Below, piece after piece: positions 1 to 8,419 of a stretch of DNA of 64,000 nt. Within the stretch, counting starts at the first letter, position 1; each line of letters starts with the position of its first letter. The position numbers and the translations under genes are program-made. The notes below the pieces were generated by a model, which had not been told where the DNA came from, made no database searches, and saw only the letters and a program-made list of their open reading frames with translations. The DNA is taken from the NCBI RefSeq assembly GCF_016907365.1, contig NZ_JAFBBV010000001.1:992001-1056000 (forward strand), written 5' to 3'. The stretch comes from Oerskovia paurometabola (lineage in GTDB: Bacteria > Actinomycetota > Actinomycetes > Actinomycetales > Cellulomonadaceae).

Positions 1-581
1 TCCGAGGCGGCCGCGTCGGAGACCGTCTCGACGTCCCCGTGCGCCTCCTCAGCCTCGGTGATCGTCAGGGTCGGGGCGGGGAGGTCGAGGTCGTGCGGGT
101 CCTCGCCCTCGGCCGCGACCTGGACCCAGGCGGACTCGCCCTCCTGGCAGGTCTGGACGGTCGGGAAGACGAGGGTCTCGCCGACGGCGTCGGGGAGCTT
201 GGTCGACAGGACGAGGGCGTCCCGGTACCCGTCGGGCAGCGGCGTCCTCGCGGTGTAGACGATCTCGCCGACGCGCTCGGTGAGCTGGCCGCCGTGACCG
301 TCGTCGATCGGGGTCGCGAGGGTCACCATGACCTTCTCGACGTCCCAGCCGGGGTTGACCGTGGGGGTCACGCTCGTGATCGGCTCGGGGATCTGGATCG
401 AGACCTTCGTCGTCGACGACTCGCCGCAGCCGTGCGGGACGCCGAACGTCAGGAGGGCGTAGGAGCCCGCGGTGGTCGTGTCGGGGTTGACCGACACGTG
501 GGCGGACGCGCCGCTCGCGCCGAGCGCGAGGAGCAGGGTCGTCGCCGCGGCGACGGTGAGGAGCTTCGGTGAACGCTTCAT
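1..581 (-). CDS. YcnI-family (DUF1775) secreted copper-binding protein, 3' end outside window
   Basis: The frame opens at the ATG at 581 and stays open to the window edge, giving at least 193 residues. Residues 1-27 form a Sec signal peptide (KR start, AAATTLLLAL core, ASA cleavage site), so the mature protein should begin with His28. An N-terminal His after signal cleavage is the copper ligand in the YcnI family, and the following HVSVNP and the GCGES region fit that family. Family members usually carry a C-terminal membrane anchor, which would lie beyond the window. It probably binds Cu(II) outside the membrane. The upstream neighbour on the same strand is a small membrane protein, a frequent companion of YcnI in actinobacteria. 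Only the family assignment is firm; the physiological role is inferred. Confidence 0.8.
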   Translation of the reverse strand, partial: MKRSPKLLTVAAATTLLLALGASGASAHVSVNPDTTTAGSYALLTFGVPHGCGESSTTKVSIQIPEPITSVTPTVNPGWDVEKVMVTLATPIDDGHGGQLTERVGEIVYTARTPLPDGYRDALVLSTKLPDAVGETLVFPTVQTCQEGESAWVQVAAEGEDPHDLDLPAPTLTITEAEEAHGDVETVSDAAAS

Positions 582-736
582 GATCGGGGCACAGGCCTTC
601 CGTGGTCGAACGCAGGGTCGCTCCCGCCGCGGGCACGCGGGCCCCGCGGTCGCTGGACGCGTGGGGGTGCGGCTCGACGACGTGTGCGCCGTCGAGGCGG
701 CAGGGAGCGGGTCGCGGCAGGGAGCCGCGACCGAGG

Positions 737-1291
737 TCAAGGTGCTGCGTGGACCAGGACGGGAGGGGCGCGCCCCATGACCGCACCGCTGCCGGGGGCG
801 GCGGGGGCGGGGGACGTCGAGGCGAGGACGAGGACGCCCCGCCCCCGGGCAGCGGGAGGACGCAGGAGGCGCGGGACCGAGCGCATGGTCAGCCATGACC
901 ACAGGGCCCACAGCGCGCGGTCCGCGTGGGTCAGGAGCACCGAGACGACGAGCGTCGCGAGCACGTGCGCGGCGAGCATGGGCACGGGGTTCTCGGCGGA
1001 GTGCGCGTGCGCGGGCACCGGGGACGCCGCGAGGAGCGCGCACTGCTCGAACGTGTAGTGCAGGACGACCTGGCCCAGACCGAGCACGCCCAGCAGGAGC
1101 GGCAACGCCAGGCGGCGGCCCAGGATGCCGCGCAGCATCACGGCCGTGAGCATCACGAGGACCACGACCGGGACGGCTCCCGGTGCCGCGCCCCCGGCGA
1201 GGCGGTGCGAGACCAGGGACAGCCCGACGACCGCGGTGGCGAGCAACCCTGCTCGAACCCCGCGCAGCAGACCGACCGCCGGCGACAGCAC
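737..1291 (-). CDS. hypothetical multi-pass membrane protein
   Basis: 184 residues from a GTG start at 1291. Four hydrophobic segments are visible: about residues 12-27 (GLLATAVVGLSLV), 36-55 (PGAVPVVVLVMLTAVML), 60-80 (LALPLLLGVLGLGQVVLHY) and 103-125 (MLAAHVLATLVVSVLLTH). A short His-containing loop (AHAHSAE) lies between the third and fourth. The C-terminal 50 residues are Pro/Arg/Ala rich and look disordered. It lies 155 bp upstream of the YcnI-type gene on the same strand, so a shared role in copper handling at the membrane is possible but not shown by any motif. No clear Shine-Dalgarno precedes the GTG, so the start is uncertain. Confidence 0.6.
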   Translation of the reverse strand: MLSPAVGLLRGVRAGLLATAVVGLSLVSHRLAGGAAPGAVPVVVLVMLTAVMLRGILGRRLALPLLLGVLGLGQVVLHYTFEQCALLAASPVPAHAHSAENPVPMLAAHVLATLVVSVLLTHADRALWALWSWLTMRSVPRLLRPPAARGRGVLVLASTSPAPAAPGSGAVMGRAPPVLVHAAP

Positions 1292-1410
1292 GCGACGACT
1301 GTAGCGGGCAGAGCGTCAGAAAAGGACCCCGTGTCCAGGAACGGCCATCTGCGTGCGCCTCTCCAGGCAGGGACCCGTCCGCAGACCGGACTTTCTGCCA
1401 GGATGCACGG

Positions 1411-1941
1411 ATGGTGCATCCCATCGACCTCATCCCTGTGGACGCGGAGGGCTTTGACGCCCTCGAACCGCCCGTTCCGGACGAGGCGTCCGAGTCGGCC
1501 GGTGCGGCGGGACCACATGCTGCTCGGGTCTTCCCTCTCCTCGTGGCCGGGGTCTTGCTGCTCGGCGCCTCATCGCTGCTGAGGCACCTCGGGCGCGTGC
1601 TCCAGGCGTCCGCGGTCGACCGTCTCGGGAGCGTCGACCTCTCGAGCTGGCAGTGGTCGGTCGGCGAGGGGGCGTTCGCGGCGCACGTCCTGTCCGTCGG
1701 GGCGGGAGCGGCGGTGCTGACCGTGGCGGTGCTTCGAGCGGCGCGCCTCGTGGACTCCTTGGCGCGGCCCGACGTCGCCGCATCAGCCCGGCCGGCTCGG
1801 GCCCGGTGGTTGGTCGTCGTGGTGGCCTGTGTGGTCGCTGTGGCTGTGATGGTGGCCGTGGCCTTCCCACCGGGCCGTGTGCCGAGTCAGGTGATCGTCC
1901 AGGACGTCCAGACCGGTCGGCTCTCGGTCCTCGACGGCTGA
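1411..1941 (+). CDS. hypothetical membrane protein with three TM segments
   Basis: 176 residues from the ATG at 1411, chosen because CCAGGA lies 8 nt upstream, whereas the frame further upstream has no plausible start signal. The first 40 residues are acidic and soluble (DAEGFDALEPPVPDEAS). Membrane segments follow at about 41-58 (FPLLVAGVLLLGASSLL), 86-106 (HVLSVGAGAAVLTVAVL) and 131-151 (WLVVVVACVVAVAVMVAV). The C-terminus (PSQVIVQDVQTGRLSVLDG) is short and probably on the opposite face from the N-terminus. The layout resembles small DUF2975-like membrane proteins, but I do not recognise the family with confidence. The gene is monocistronic, ending at a strong hairpin shared with the converging gene. 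Confidence 0.65.
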   Translation: MVHPIDLIPVDAEGFDALEPPVPDEASESAGAAGPHAARVFPLLVAGVLLLGASSLLRHLGRVLQASAVDRLGSVDLSSWQWSVGEGAFAAHVLSVGAGAAVLTVAVLRAARLVDSLARPDVAASARPARARWLVVVVACVVAVAVMVAVAFPPGRVPSQVIVQDVQTGRLSVLDG

Positions 1942-1962
1942 CCCGCTCCGGGCGCACGCACG

Positions 1963-2000
1963 AGGTGGGCCCGGTCCCCGAGCGGGAACCGGGCCCACCT
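1963..2000. terminator. bidirectional intrinsic terminator hairpin
   Basis: An 18-bp stem with one mismatch (arms 1963-1980 and 1983-2000, loop of two bases) lies between the stop codon of the plus-strand membrane protein (1941) and the end of the converging minus-strand gene (2025). There is no T tract, as is common for actinobacterial terminators. Confidence 0.75.
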
Positions 2001-2024
2001 GGGCTCACGTCTCAGGTCATGGCG

Positions 2025-2357
2025 TCAGAGCACCCGGACCACTGGCCCGGTCACTGCGCCGAGGCGCCCGACGGCGAGCCCCTTGGTGACCGACCAGGCC
2101 GGTCCCTCGATCGTGAACGTGGTGACGTCGGTCGTCGAGGCCGACCGGGAGAGGTTGATGCCCCAGGCGTTGGCGGTCACCTCGAGGTGCACCCAGTCGC
2201 ACGTGCCGGCGTCGAGGCGGAACGTGTTCCCGGTGCGGGTCAGGTCGAACGTGCAGGGCCCGGCGTCGTAGGGGGCCGCGTTCGCGGCCGGCGCCAGGGC
2301 GACGGTGGCGGCGACGAGGGCTGAGACTGCCAGGGCGCGCTTCCCGGTGGTTCGCAT
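2025..2357 (-). CDS. small secreted protein of unknown function
   Basis: 110 residues from the ATG at 2357, preceded by AAGGAG at a 4-nt spacing. A longer frame extends upstream but lacks a start signal. Residues 1-27 are a clear Sec signal peptide (MRTTGKRALAVSALVAATVALA, cleavage after ANA). The mature part is about 83 residues with two cysteines (GPCTF and GTCDW) that could form one disulfide, and a high content of Thr, Ser and Val that suggests a small beta-sandwich. I do not recognise the family. It is monocistronic. Confidence 0.65.
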   Translation of the reverse strand: MRTTGKRALAVSALVAATVALAPAANAAPYDAGPCTFDLTRTGNTFRLDAGTCDWVHLEVTANAWGINLSRSASTTDVTTFTIEGPAWSVTKGLAVGRLGAVTGPVVRVL

Positions 2358-2484
2358 GGAGCTCCTTCGCTTCAGGTGAGGGGACGTCGTCGTCCCCCGG
2401 ACCTGTCCAGTCCATCCTGGACGCCGGTGCCAGGACATCCGTGAAAACCCTTCCATGGACATTTCACCCTGTACGGGGAATCCC

Positions 2485-3060
2485 TCACACGCCGCCCGCG
2501 AACCCCGTCTGTCGCCACGCCTCGTAGATTGCGATCGACGCGCTGTTGGTCAGGTTGAGCGACCGGCGCCCGGGCAGCATGGGGATCTTGACGTGGTCGG
2601 TGATCCGGGGGTGGGCCAGGACGTCGTCGGGGAGGCCGGTGGGTTCGGGGCCGAACAGCAGCACGTCGCCCGGGCGGTACTCGACGTCGGTGTGGCGGGT
2701 CGTGGCCTTGGTCGTGAAGGCGAAGACGCGTGCCTCGGGCATCGAGGCCAGGGCTGCGTCGAGGTCGGCGTGGACCTCCAGCGCGGCGAGGTCGTGGTAG
2801 TCGAGGCCCGCGCGGCGGAGCTTGGGCTCGTCGAGGTCGAAGCCCAGGGGTTCGACGAGGTGCAGGCGCGCGCCGGTAACGGCCGCGAGCCGGATCGCGT
2901 TGCCCGTGTTGCCGGGGATGCGCGGCTCGAAGAACACGAGGTGGGGCAGCGTCGGGGCGGGGCGCTCGGCGCCGGTGCCGAGGTGCGGGCGCCAGTCTTC
3001 TGCGCCGGTGACCCCGGGCGAGGGTGCGGGCACGGGGGAGGAGGGGACGTCGTCGGGCAT
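2485..3060 (-). CDS. trmL: tRNA (cytidine(34)-2'-O)-methyltransferase TrmL
   Basis: 191 residues. SpoU-class (SPOUT) RNA 2'-O-methyltransferase: the three class motifs are all visible, GNTGNAIRLA near residue 50, LLFGPEPTGLP near residue 135, and LNLTNSASIAIYEAWRQ near residue 167, which together form the deep trefoil knot that binds S-adenosylmethionine. The short length without an extra RNA-binding domain matches TrmL, which methylates the wobble nucleotide of tRNA-Leu species. The N-terminal 35 residues (PSSPVPAPSPG) are an unusual disordered extension. It lies 45 bp downstream of the sugar-operon hydroxyacid dehydrogenase on the same strand but is probably independent housekeeping. Confidence 0.9.
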   Translation of the reverse strand: MPDDVPSSPVPAPSPGVTGAEDWRPHLGTGAERPAPTLPHLVFFEPRIPGNTGNAIRLAAVTGARLHLVEPLGFDLDEPKLRRAGLDYHDLAALEVHADLDAALASMPEARVFAFTTKATTRHTDVEYRPGDVLLFGPEPTGLPDDVLAHPRITDHVKIPMLPGRRSLNLTNSASIAIYEAWRQTGFAGGV

Positions 3061-3105
3061 GGTCCCGATTCTCCCACCGCCCCGCGGCCGACGTGTCGGG
3101 GGGGC

Positions 3106-4131
3106 TCAGCCCATCTGGGTGAGCGCAGCCTCGTCGACCTCGTGCTGCAGCGGATCTCCCGCCAGGAAGCGCGCGATCTCCTCGACCACGATCGACCCCT
3201 GCCGCAGCCGCCCCTGGACCGTCGCGGCGGCGTGGTGCGGCGTGAGGAGCACGTTCGGCAGTGTCCGCAGCGGGTGGTCGACGGGCAGCGGCTCGGCGTC
3301 GAACACGTCGAGCGCAGCGTCGATCCGTCCGCTCGCGACCTCGCGCAGCAGGGCTTCCTCGTCGGTCAGCCAGGACCGGGCGGTGTTGACGAGCCCGGCG
3401 CCGTCGGGCATGAGCGCGAGCTCGCGCGCCCCGACGAGGTGGTGCGTCTCGGGCAGCGTGGGTGCGTGGAGCATGGTGATGCGGCTCGTCGCGAGCAGGT
3501 CGTCGAGGCTCAGGAGCGTGACGCCCAGCGCCTGGGCGTCCGTGGCCGACAGCGTCGGGTCCGCGACCACGACCTCGGCCCCGAGCGCGCGGAGCATCGT
3601 GATCGCCGCGCGCCCGGTCCGGGACGCGCCGATCACGCCGACGCGCGTGCCCGCGATCTCGAACCGCGGTGGCGCGTCCTCGGCGTCCTCCCACGAGGCG
3701 CCCGACGCGAGGCCGTGGTGGAACCGCGGGAGCTGGTGCAGCAGGGCCATGGCGAACACGACCGACACCTCGCCGACCGACTGCGCCATGCCCTGCCCGG
3801 CCTGCGTCACGCGCACGCCGCGCGCGAACAGCTCGGGCGTGACGAACGGCTTGACGCTCGCGCCCGTGTGCGCGACCAGCCGCAGGCCCGGCAGGCGGTC
3901 GAGCAGCGCGGCGTCGAGGCGCGGGGTGCCCCACGAGATGACGAGCACCTGAGCACGTGAGAGGCCCGACGGCGCAGCACCGGTCCGGGCGTCGAGCGTC
4001 GCGCCCAGCGTGGCCGGGTCGTCGACGAGGACGACGTCGGTCAGCGCCGTCAGAGTCTCCCATGCCGCGGGCGTGAAGAACTCGGCCCGCAGCGCGGGGG
4101 AGACGCTGACGACGCTCGTGGTGCGGCTCAT
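3106..4131 (-). CDS. D-isomer-specific 2-hydroxyacid dehydrogenase
   Basis: 341 residues from the ATG at 4131. It contains the NAD-binding Rossmann motif in variant form (GVIGASRTG, around residue 170) and the family catalytic residues: Arg in VNTARSW, Glu in FDAEPL and His in TPHHAA. It should interconvert a 2-hydroxy acid and a 2-oxo acid with NAD(H) in the cytoplasm. It is the last gene of the minus-strand sugar operon, starting 7 bp after the stop of the DapA-like gene, which suggests that it reduces or oxidises a pathway intermediate. The Rossmann glycine motif differs from canonical GxGxxG (Ser-Arg inserted between the conserved glycines), so cofactor preference is uncertain. A second, distinct member of the family lies at 31512. 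Confidence 0.85.
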   Translation of the reverse strand: MSRTTSVVSVSPALRAEFFTPAAWETLTALTDVVLVDDPATLGATLDARTGAAPSGLSRAQVLVISWGTPRLDAALLDRLPGLRLVAHTGASVKPFVTPELFARGVRVTQAGQGMAQSVGEVSVVFAMALLHQLPRFHHGLASGASWEDAEDAPPRFEIAGTRVGVIGASRTGRAAITMLRALGAEVVVADPTLSATDAQALGVTLLSLDDLLATSRITMLHAPTLPETHHLVGARELALMPDGAGLVNTARSWLTDEEALLREVASGRIDAALDVFDAEPLPVDHPLRTLPNVLLTPHHAAATVQGRLRQGSIVVEEIARFLAGDPLQHEVDEAALTQMG

Positions 4132-4138
4132 CGCAGGA

Positions 4139-5293
4139 TCATCCCAGCCACGCGTCGAGGTGCTCGGCGATGAACGCGTCGTCCGACGCACCGAGCCACG
4201 GGTACGCGGCCGTGACGCGCGTGAGCTCGTCGGCCTGCCCGGGCGACAACGTCTCGGCGGGGTCGAGGCACCAGATGCCCTCGAGCAGACCCTGGCGGCG
4301 CAGGACCTCGTGCACCCCCGCGATGACGCCCGCGAAGTCGTTCGCGGAGTCGAACACCGCGGCGTTGGCGTCGGTGAGCCCGGTCTGACGGGCGACCAGG
4401 AGGCGCAGGGCCGCGTCGTCGGGCACGGTGAGCGTGCCGTCGGACGTGACGCCGCGCGCGGCCTGCGCGAGGCGCAGGGTCTCGACCGCACCCCGCGTCC
4501 ACACGGCCCACTGGCCGAGCAGGCCGCCGACGAAGCGCGCGGTGTACGGGCTCGCGCTCCCCGCGACCGGGACGTCGACCTCGGAGACCAGGTCGGCGAT
4601 GATCGCGTCGTCGTTGCCCGTGTAGAGCGAGATCTGGTCGGCGCGGCCGGACTCGGCCACGCCGCGCAGCACGTCGATCGTCCGGTACCGGTCGAACGGC
4701 GCGGCCTTGACGGCCACCACGGCCTCGATCGACGCGAGCTCGCGCCAGAAGTCGACCGAGAGCCGCGGCCCGCCGATCGCCTCCTGGAGGTAGAAGCCGA
4801 TCACGGGCAGGACCTCGCCTACCGCCCTCGCGCGGTCGAGCAGGTAGCGCTCGACCTCCTCGCGCGTGCCGCCGAGCCCCGCGACACGAGGTGCGAGGAG
4901 CACCGCGTCGTAGCCGAGCTCGGCCGCGACCTGCGCCTCGGTCACGGCCTGGGCCGTGGGGCCCGCGGCTCCGGCGACCTGGACGAGCGGGCGCGGGTCG
5001 GTGACCGTGGACCCTGCGGGCGCGTGCCCACCCAGCGTCTCGCGCGAGACCTCGGCCGCCATCTCGAGCACGGGCCGGTAGAGCCCGACGTCGCGGATCT
5101 CGAACTGCGTCGTGTGCACGCCCACGGCCACGCCGCCCGCCCCGGCCGCGTGGTAGTACCGCGTCAGGGCGCGCTGGCGGCGCTCGTCGAAGCGGCGGTC
5201 CGCGGTCAGCGCGAGCGGCTGGGCCGGGATGACCGTGCCGGCGCGCAGGAGCGCGAGCGACTCGGGCTTCATGGCGTCGACCACCGAGCCCAT
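4139..5293 (-). CDS. dihydrodipicolinate synthase (DapA)-family aldolase/lyase
   Basis: 384 residues from the ATG at 5293, overlapping the upstream stop by one base (TGATG). The TIM-barrel of the DapA/NAL superfamily is recognisable: the Schiff-base lysine sits in VVAVKAAPFD and the partner tyrosine in IGFYLQEA. The usual GTTGE motif is replaced by GVHTTQF, and the protein is about 80 residues longer than DapA (about 295), so it is not the lysine-pathway enzyme. Members of this longer group occur in sugar catabolic operons, where a 2-keto-3-deoxy acid is a plausible substrate. Its place between an epimerase and a hydroxyacid dehydrogenase supports a catabolic lyase. The substrate is unknown. 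Confidence 0.75.
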   Translation of the reverse strand: MGSVVDAMKPESLALLRAGTVIPAQPLALTADRRFDERRQRALTRYYHAAGAGGVAVGVHTTQFEIRDVGLYRPVLEMAAEVSRETLGGHAPAGSTVTDPRPLVQVAGAAGPTAQAVTEAQVAAELGYDAVLLAPRVAGLGGTREEVERYLLDRARAVGEVLPVIGFYLQEAIGGPRLSVDFWRELASIEAVVAVKAAPFDRYRTIDVLRGVAESGRADQISLYTGNDDAIIADLVSEVDVPVAGSASPYTARFVGGLLGQWAVWTRGAVETLRLAQAARGVTSDGTLTVPDDAALRLLVARQTGLTDANAAVFDSANDFAGVIAGVHEVLRRQGLLEGIWCLDPAETLSPGQADELTRVTAAYPWLGASDDAFIAEHLDAWLG

Positions 5294-6399
5294 CAGAACT
5301 TCCCGTCGCGCACGGTGAACTTGGTGGCCTTGCCGCTCGTGGGCAGGCCCGCGGCGAGCCACTGCGCCTGCCAGTCGACGAGCGTGCGCAGCGAGACGTC
5401 GGGATACCCGAACAGCTCGTGGCACAGGCTCGCGTCGTTGAGCAGGGCCGTCCCCGCCTCGGCGCCCGTGAACGACACGTCGCGGTCCAGGCCCGCGCCG
5501 AGCAGCCCTGCTAGGCGACGCACCGACGCGGTCTCCGGACCCGTGAGGTTGACCGTGAACGCGGGGGACGACGCGTGGCCGAGCGCGCGCAGCGCGACCT
5601 CGTTCGCGTAGCCCTGCCACACGACGTTGACGTGGCTCGTGGTCAGGTCGACCGGCTCGCCCGCGAGGATCGGCGCCGCGACGTCGCACAGCACGCCGTA
5701 GCGCAGGTCGACCGCGTAGTTGAGGCGGATGTTCGCGACCTTGGTGCCGCGCGTGAGGGCCGCGTGCTGGAACAGGCGCTCGCGCCCGAGGCAGCTCATG
5801 GCGTACTCGCCGACCGGACCCGTCGGGTCGTCCTCGGAGCAGCCGCCCGAGGACACGGGCACGAGGGGGTAGACGTTCCCGGTCGAGAACGCGGCGATGG
5901 TCGAGTCCGCGTAGCGGCGCGCGACGTCGCTCACGAGCGCGGCGTTCGCGGCCCACGCGAGCGAGGGGGCCGACGACGTGCCGAACTTGGCGCCGACCAT
6001 GTAGACGACGTCGGCGCCGTCGGGCAGGCCGGCCAGGACGGCCGGGTCGCCCGTCATGAGGTCGGCCGTCACGACGTGCACGCCCGCGTCGCGCAGGTGG
6101 TCGGCCTGGGCCGGGTCCGACCAGCGCGAGACCGCGTGGACGGCGTCGCCCGTGCGGCCTGCGGCGTCGAGCGCGCGCCGGGCGAGGACCGTGAGGCTCG
6201 GGCCCATCTTGCCGCCCGCGCCCAGGACGACCAGGTCGCCCGAGCGGGCGGCCATGTCCGCGACGAGCGCGGGCGAGGGCGTGGTGAGAAGGTCCTCGAG
6301 CTCGGCGAGCGAGGAGGGACCGGCGGAGCGCCCGACGGCCGAGGCGCCGGCAGGAGCGACGGCGGCGGCGGGCAGGGGGCTGGGTGAGGTCGAAGACAC
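5293..6399 (-). CDS. NAD(P)-dependent epimerase/dehydratase-family protein
   Basis: 368 residues from a GTG at 6399, five bases after the permease stop, so translation is coupled. An extended-SDR Rossmann fold is indicated by LVVLGAGGKMGPSL near residue 50 (GAGGKMG variant of GxxGxxG) and by STGNVYPL, a typical epimerase strand. The canonical YxxxK is not obvious: SCLGRER follows the EYAM segment where Y-x-x-x-R/L would sit, so catalysis may be altered. Similar proteins accompany Gfo/Idh oxidoreductases and DapA-like enzymes in sugar catabolic operons. The first 35 residues are Ala/Pro rich. It probably acts on a nucleotide-free sugar or lactone, but this is inference. Confidence 0.7.
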   Translation of the reverse strand: MSSTSPSPLPAAAVAPAGASAVGRSAGPSSLAELEDLLTTPSPALVADMAARSGDLVVLGAGGKMGPSLTVLARRALDAAGRTGDAVHAVSRWSDPAQADHLRDAGVHVVTADLMTGDPAVLAGLPDGADVVYMVGAKFGTSSAPSLAWAANAALVSDVARRYADSTIAAFSTGNVYPLVPVSSGGCSEDDPTGPVGEYAMSCLGRERLFQHAALTRGTKVANIRLNYAVDLRYGVLCDVAAPILAGEPVDLTTSHVNVVWQGYANEVALRALGHASSPAFTVNLTGPETASVRRLAGLLGAGLDRDVSFTGAEAGTALLNDASLCHELFGYPDVSLRTLVDWQAQWLAAGLPTSGKATKFTVRDGKF

Positions 6400-6404
6400 G
6401 AGTG

Positions 6405-7331
6405 CTATCCCTTGATTCCGGACATGGTGACGCCTTCCTGGAAGTAGCGCTGGGCCACGAGGTAGGCGGCGAAGATCGGCACGAAGGAGATGGTCGCGCC
6501 GGCGAGGATCATGTTGAGCGGCACGTCCTGCTGCTGCAGCGACGCGATGCCCACGGTCAGGGTCCAGTGGTCGGTGCCCTGGCCCATGATGAGCGGCCAC
6601 AGGAAGTCGTTCCAGTGCCACAGGAAGACGAACGTGCCGAGCGTCGCGAGGATCGGCTTGCACAGCGGCAGCACGATGCGCGTGAAGATGCGCCACTCGG
6701 ACGCGCCGTCGAGCTTGGCCGCCTCGAAGAGGTCGTCGGGCATGTCCATGATGAACTGCCGCATGAGGAACACCGCCTGGGCGTTCGCGAGCGTCGGCAG
6801 GATCAGGCCCCAGTAGGTGTCCAGGCCGCCGACCTGCGCCATGAGGATGAAGGTCGGGATCAGGGTCACGTGGTACGGGACCATGACCATCGCGAGGAAC
6901 GACCAGAACATGGCCTCGCGGCCCGGGAACTTCTTCTTCGCGAACGCGTAGCCGGCCATCGCGGAGAACGCGAGGACCAGGACCACGGACACGACCGAGT
7001 AGATGAGCGTGTTCCCGAACCAGGTCCAGATGTTCCCCGCGCCGAGCACGCGGTCGTACGCCGCGAAGCCCAGGTTCGTGGGGATCAGGCTCTGCGGGAA
7101 CTGGATCGCCGCGGCCGGCTTGAGCGAGAGGACGACCATCGCGTAGAACGGGAAGATCGTCACGACCGCGGCGAGGCTCAGCACGACGTAGCGCACGACC
7201 TTGCCGCGCCACGTCAGGTCCATGCCCGAGCTCTTGCTGCGCCTGCGGCGTGGTGTCAGGGCAGGCGAGGTGGTGGTGCCGGCAGCGGTCCCGGGGTGCC
7301 CCGGGGTGCCGGGGGTGGCGAGCGTGGTCAC
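6405..7331 (-). CDS. carbohydrate ABC transporter permease (MalG/CUT1 type)
   Basis: 308 residues from a GTG at 7331 that overlaps the upstream permease stop by 4 bp (GTGA). Six membrane segments follow a 40-residue cytoplasmic N-terminus. The conserved permease EAA loop, EAAKLDGASEWRIF, around residues 205-218, contacts the ATPase. The C-terminal half (FVFLWHWNDFLWPL) is diagnostic of the MalG-like subunit of CUT1 sugar importers. It pairs with the MalF-like subunit just upstream. No ATPase gene is in the operon; in actinobacteria a shared MsiK-type ATPase often serves such importers. Confidence 0.93.
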   Translation of the reverse strand: MTTLATPGTPGHPGTAAGTTTSPALTPRRRRSKSSGMDLTWRGKVVRYVVLSLAAVVTIFPFYAMVVLSLKPAAAIQFPQSLIPTNLGFAAYDRVLGAGNIWTWFGNTLIYSVVSVVLVLAFSAMAGYAFAKKKFPGREAMFWSFLAMVMVPYHVTLIPTFILMAQVGGLDTYWGLILPTLANAQAVFLMRQFIMDMPDDLFEAAKLDGASEWRIFTRIVLPLCKPILATLGTFVFLWHWNDFLWPLIMGQGTDHWTLTVGIASLQQQDVPLNMILAGATISFVPIFAAYLVAQRYFQEGVTMSGIKG

Positions 7332-8341
7332 TTGTCCCTCCCGATGAGGCGACGCTGCACCAGCGCAACGACGATGGTGATGATGAACAGCGCTACGCCG
7401 AGCGTGCTGGCGTAGCCGAGGTCGAAGTACTTGAAGCCCTGGTCGTAGATCTGGTAGACGAGGCTGTAGCTCGCGCGGGCGGGCCCGCCGCCCGTCATGG
7501 TGTAGACCAGGTCGAAGATCTGGAACGACGCCGTGGTCTCGATGACCGCCAGGAAGAACAGCGTCGGCTTGAGCTGCGGCATGATGATGTGCCAGAACCG
7601 GTGCCAGGCGTTCGCGCCGTCGAGCGCCGCGGCCTCCTCGAGCTCACGCGGCAGGTCCTGCATGCGGGCCAGGAGGATGAGCATCCCGTACCCGAAGCGC
7701 GACCAGATCGACACGAGCGCCAGGGCCGGCAGGACCAGGGTCGTGCTCCCCAGCCACGAGTCGGTCGACAGGCCGATCAGTCCCATGAGCTGCGACCACG
7801 GGCCGCCCGTCGAGAAGACCCAGGTGAACACCGTCGCGGCGAGCACGAGGCTCGTGACGACCGGCAGGAAGAACACCGAGCGGTAGAAGCCCGAGCCGCG
7901 GAACGAGCGGCGGACCAGCAGCGCCATGAAGGTCGAGATCGCGAGCGACAACGGCACGATCAGGACGCTGAGGATCAGGGTCACGCGCATCGCGGACCAG
8001 AAGATCGGGTCGTTGACCATGCGCTCGAAGTTGTCGAGGCCGGTCCACTCGGCGGTGCCGCCGATCGTGTACTCGAAGAAGCTCAGCCCCACGCCCGCGA
8101 TCGCCGGACCGAAGCGGAACGCGAGGAAGAGCAGGAAGGCCGGGAGCGCGAAGAGCAGGCCGATCCGTGCCTCGCGGCGGGCCATGGTGCGGCGAAACGC
8201 TGATGGTCCTGTCGGGCGGGTCCCCTTCGACGGGCCCGAGGGCCCACCGGACGTGGAACGCGCGACGGACGCGGCGCCGTCGGGCACGGAGCCCTCGAGA
8301 CCTGGCCCGAGGACGTCTCCGGACGGGGTGGTTGCTGTCAT
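7328..8341 (-). CDS. carbohydrate ABC transporter permease (MalF/CUT1 type)
   Basis: 337 residues from the ATG at 8341. A 55-residue Ser/Pro/Gly-rich cytoplasmic tail precedes the first membrane helix (LLFALPAFLLFLAF). Six helices are expected. The EAA loop is EAAALDGANAWHRFWHI near residue 235, and the MalF-type end motif YTMTGGGP is present. It forms the importer channel with the downstream MalG-like subunit and receives substrate from the lipoprotein encoded 78 bp upstream. The preceding gap (8342-8419) shows an AAGGAGAAG ribosome-binding site. Confidence 0.93.
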   Translation of the reverse strand: MTATTPSGDVLGPGLEGSVPDGAASVARSTSGGPSGPSKGTRPTGPSAFRRTMARREARIGLLFALPAFLLFLAFRFGPAIAGVGLSFFEYTIGGTAEWTGLDNFERMVNDPIFWSAMRVTLILSVLIVPLSLAISTFMALLVRRSFRGSGFYRSVFFLPVVTSLVLAATVFTWVFSTGGPWSQLMGLIGLSTDSWLGSTTLVLPALALVSIWSRFGYGMLILLARMQDLPRELEEAAALDGANAWHRFWHIIMPQLKPTLFFLAVIETTASFQIFDLVYTMTGGGPARASYSLVYQIYDQGFKYFDLGYASTLGVALFIITIVVALVQRRLIGRDK

Positions 8342-8419
8342 GGGGTTCTTCTCCTTCGCCTCACCGGGCCGAGGGCCGCGTCAGCGGCGGCCACCCGGCC
8401 CGGTGGGTGTGGTGCGAGA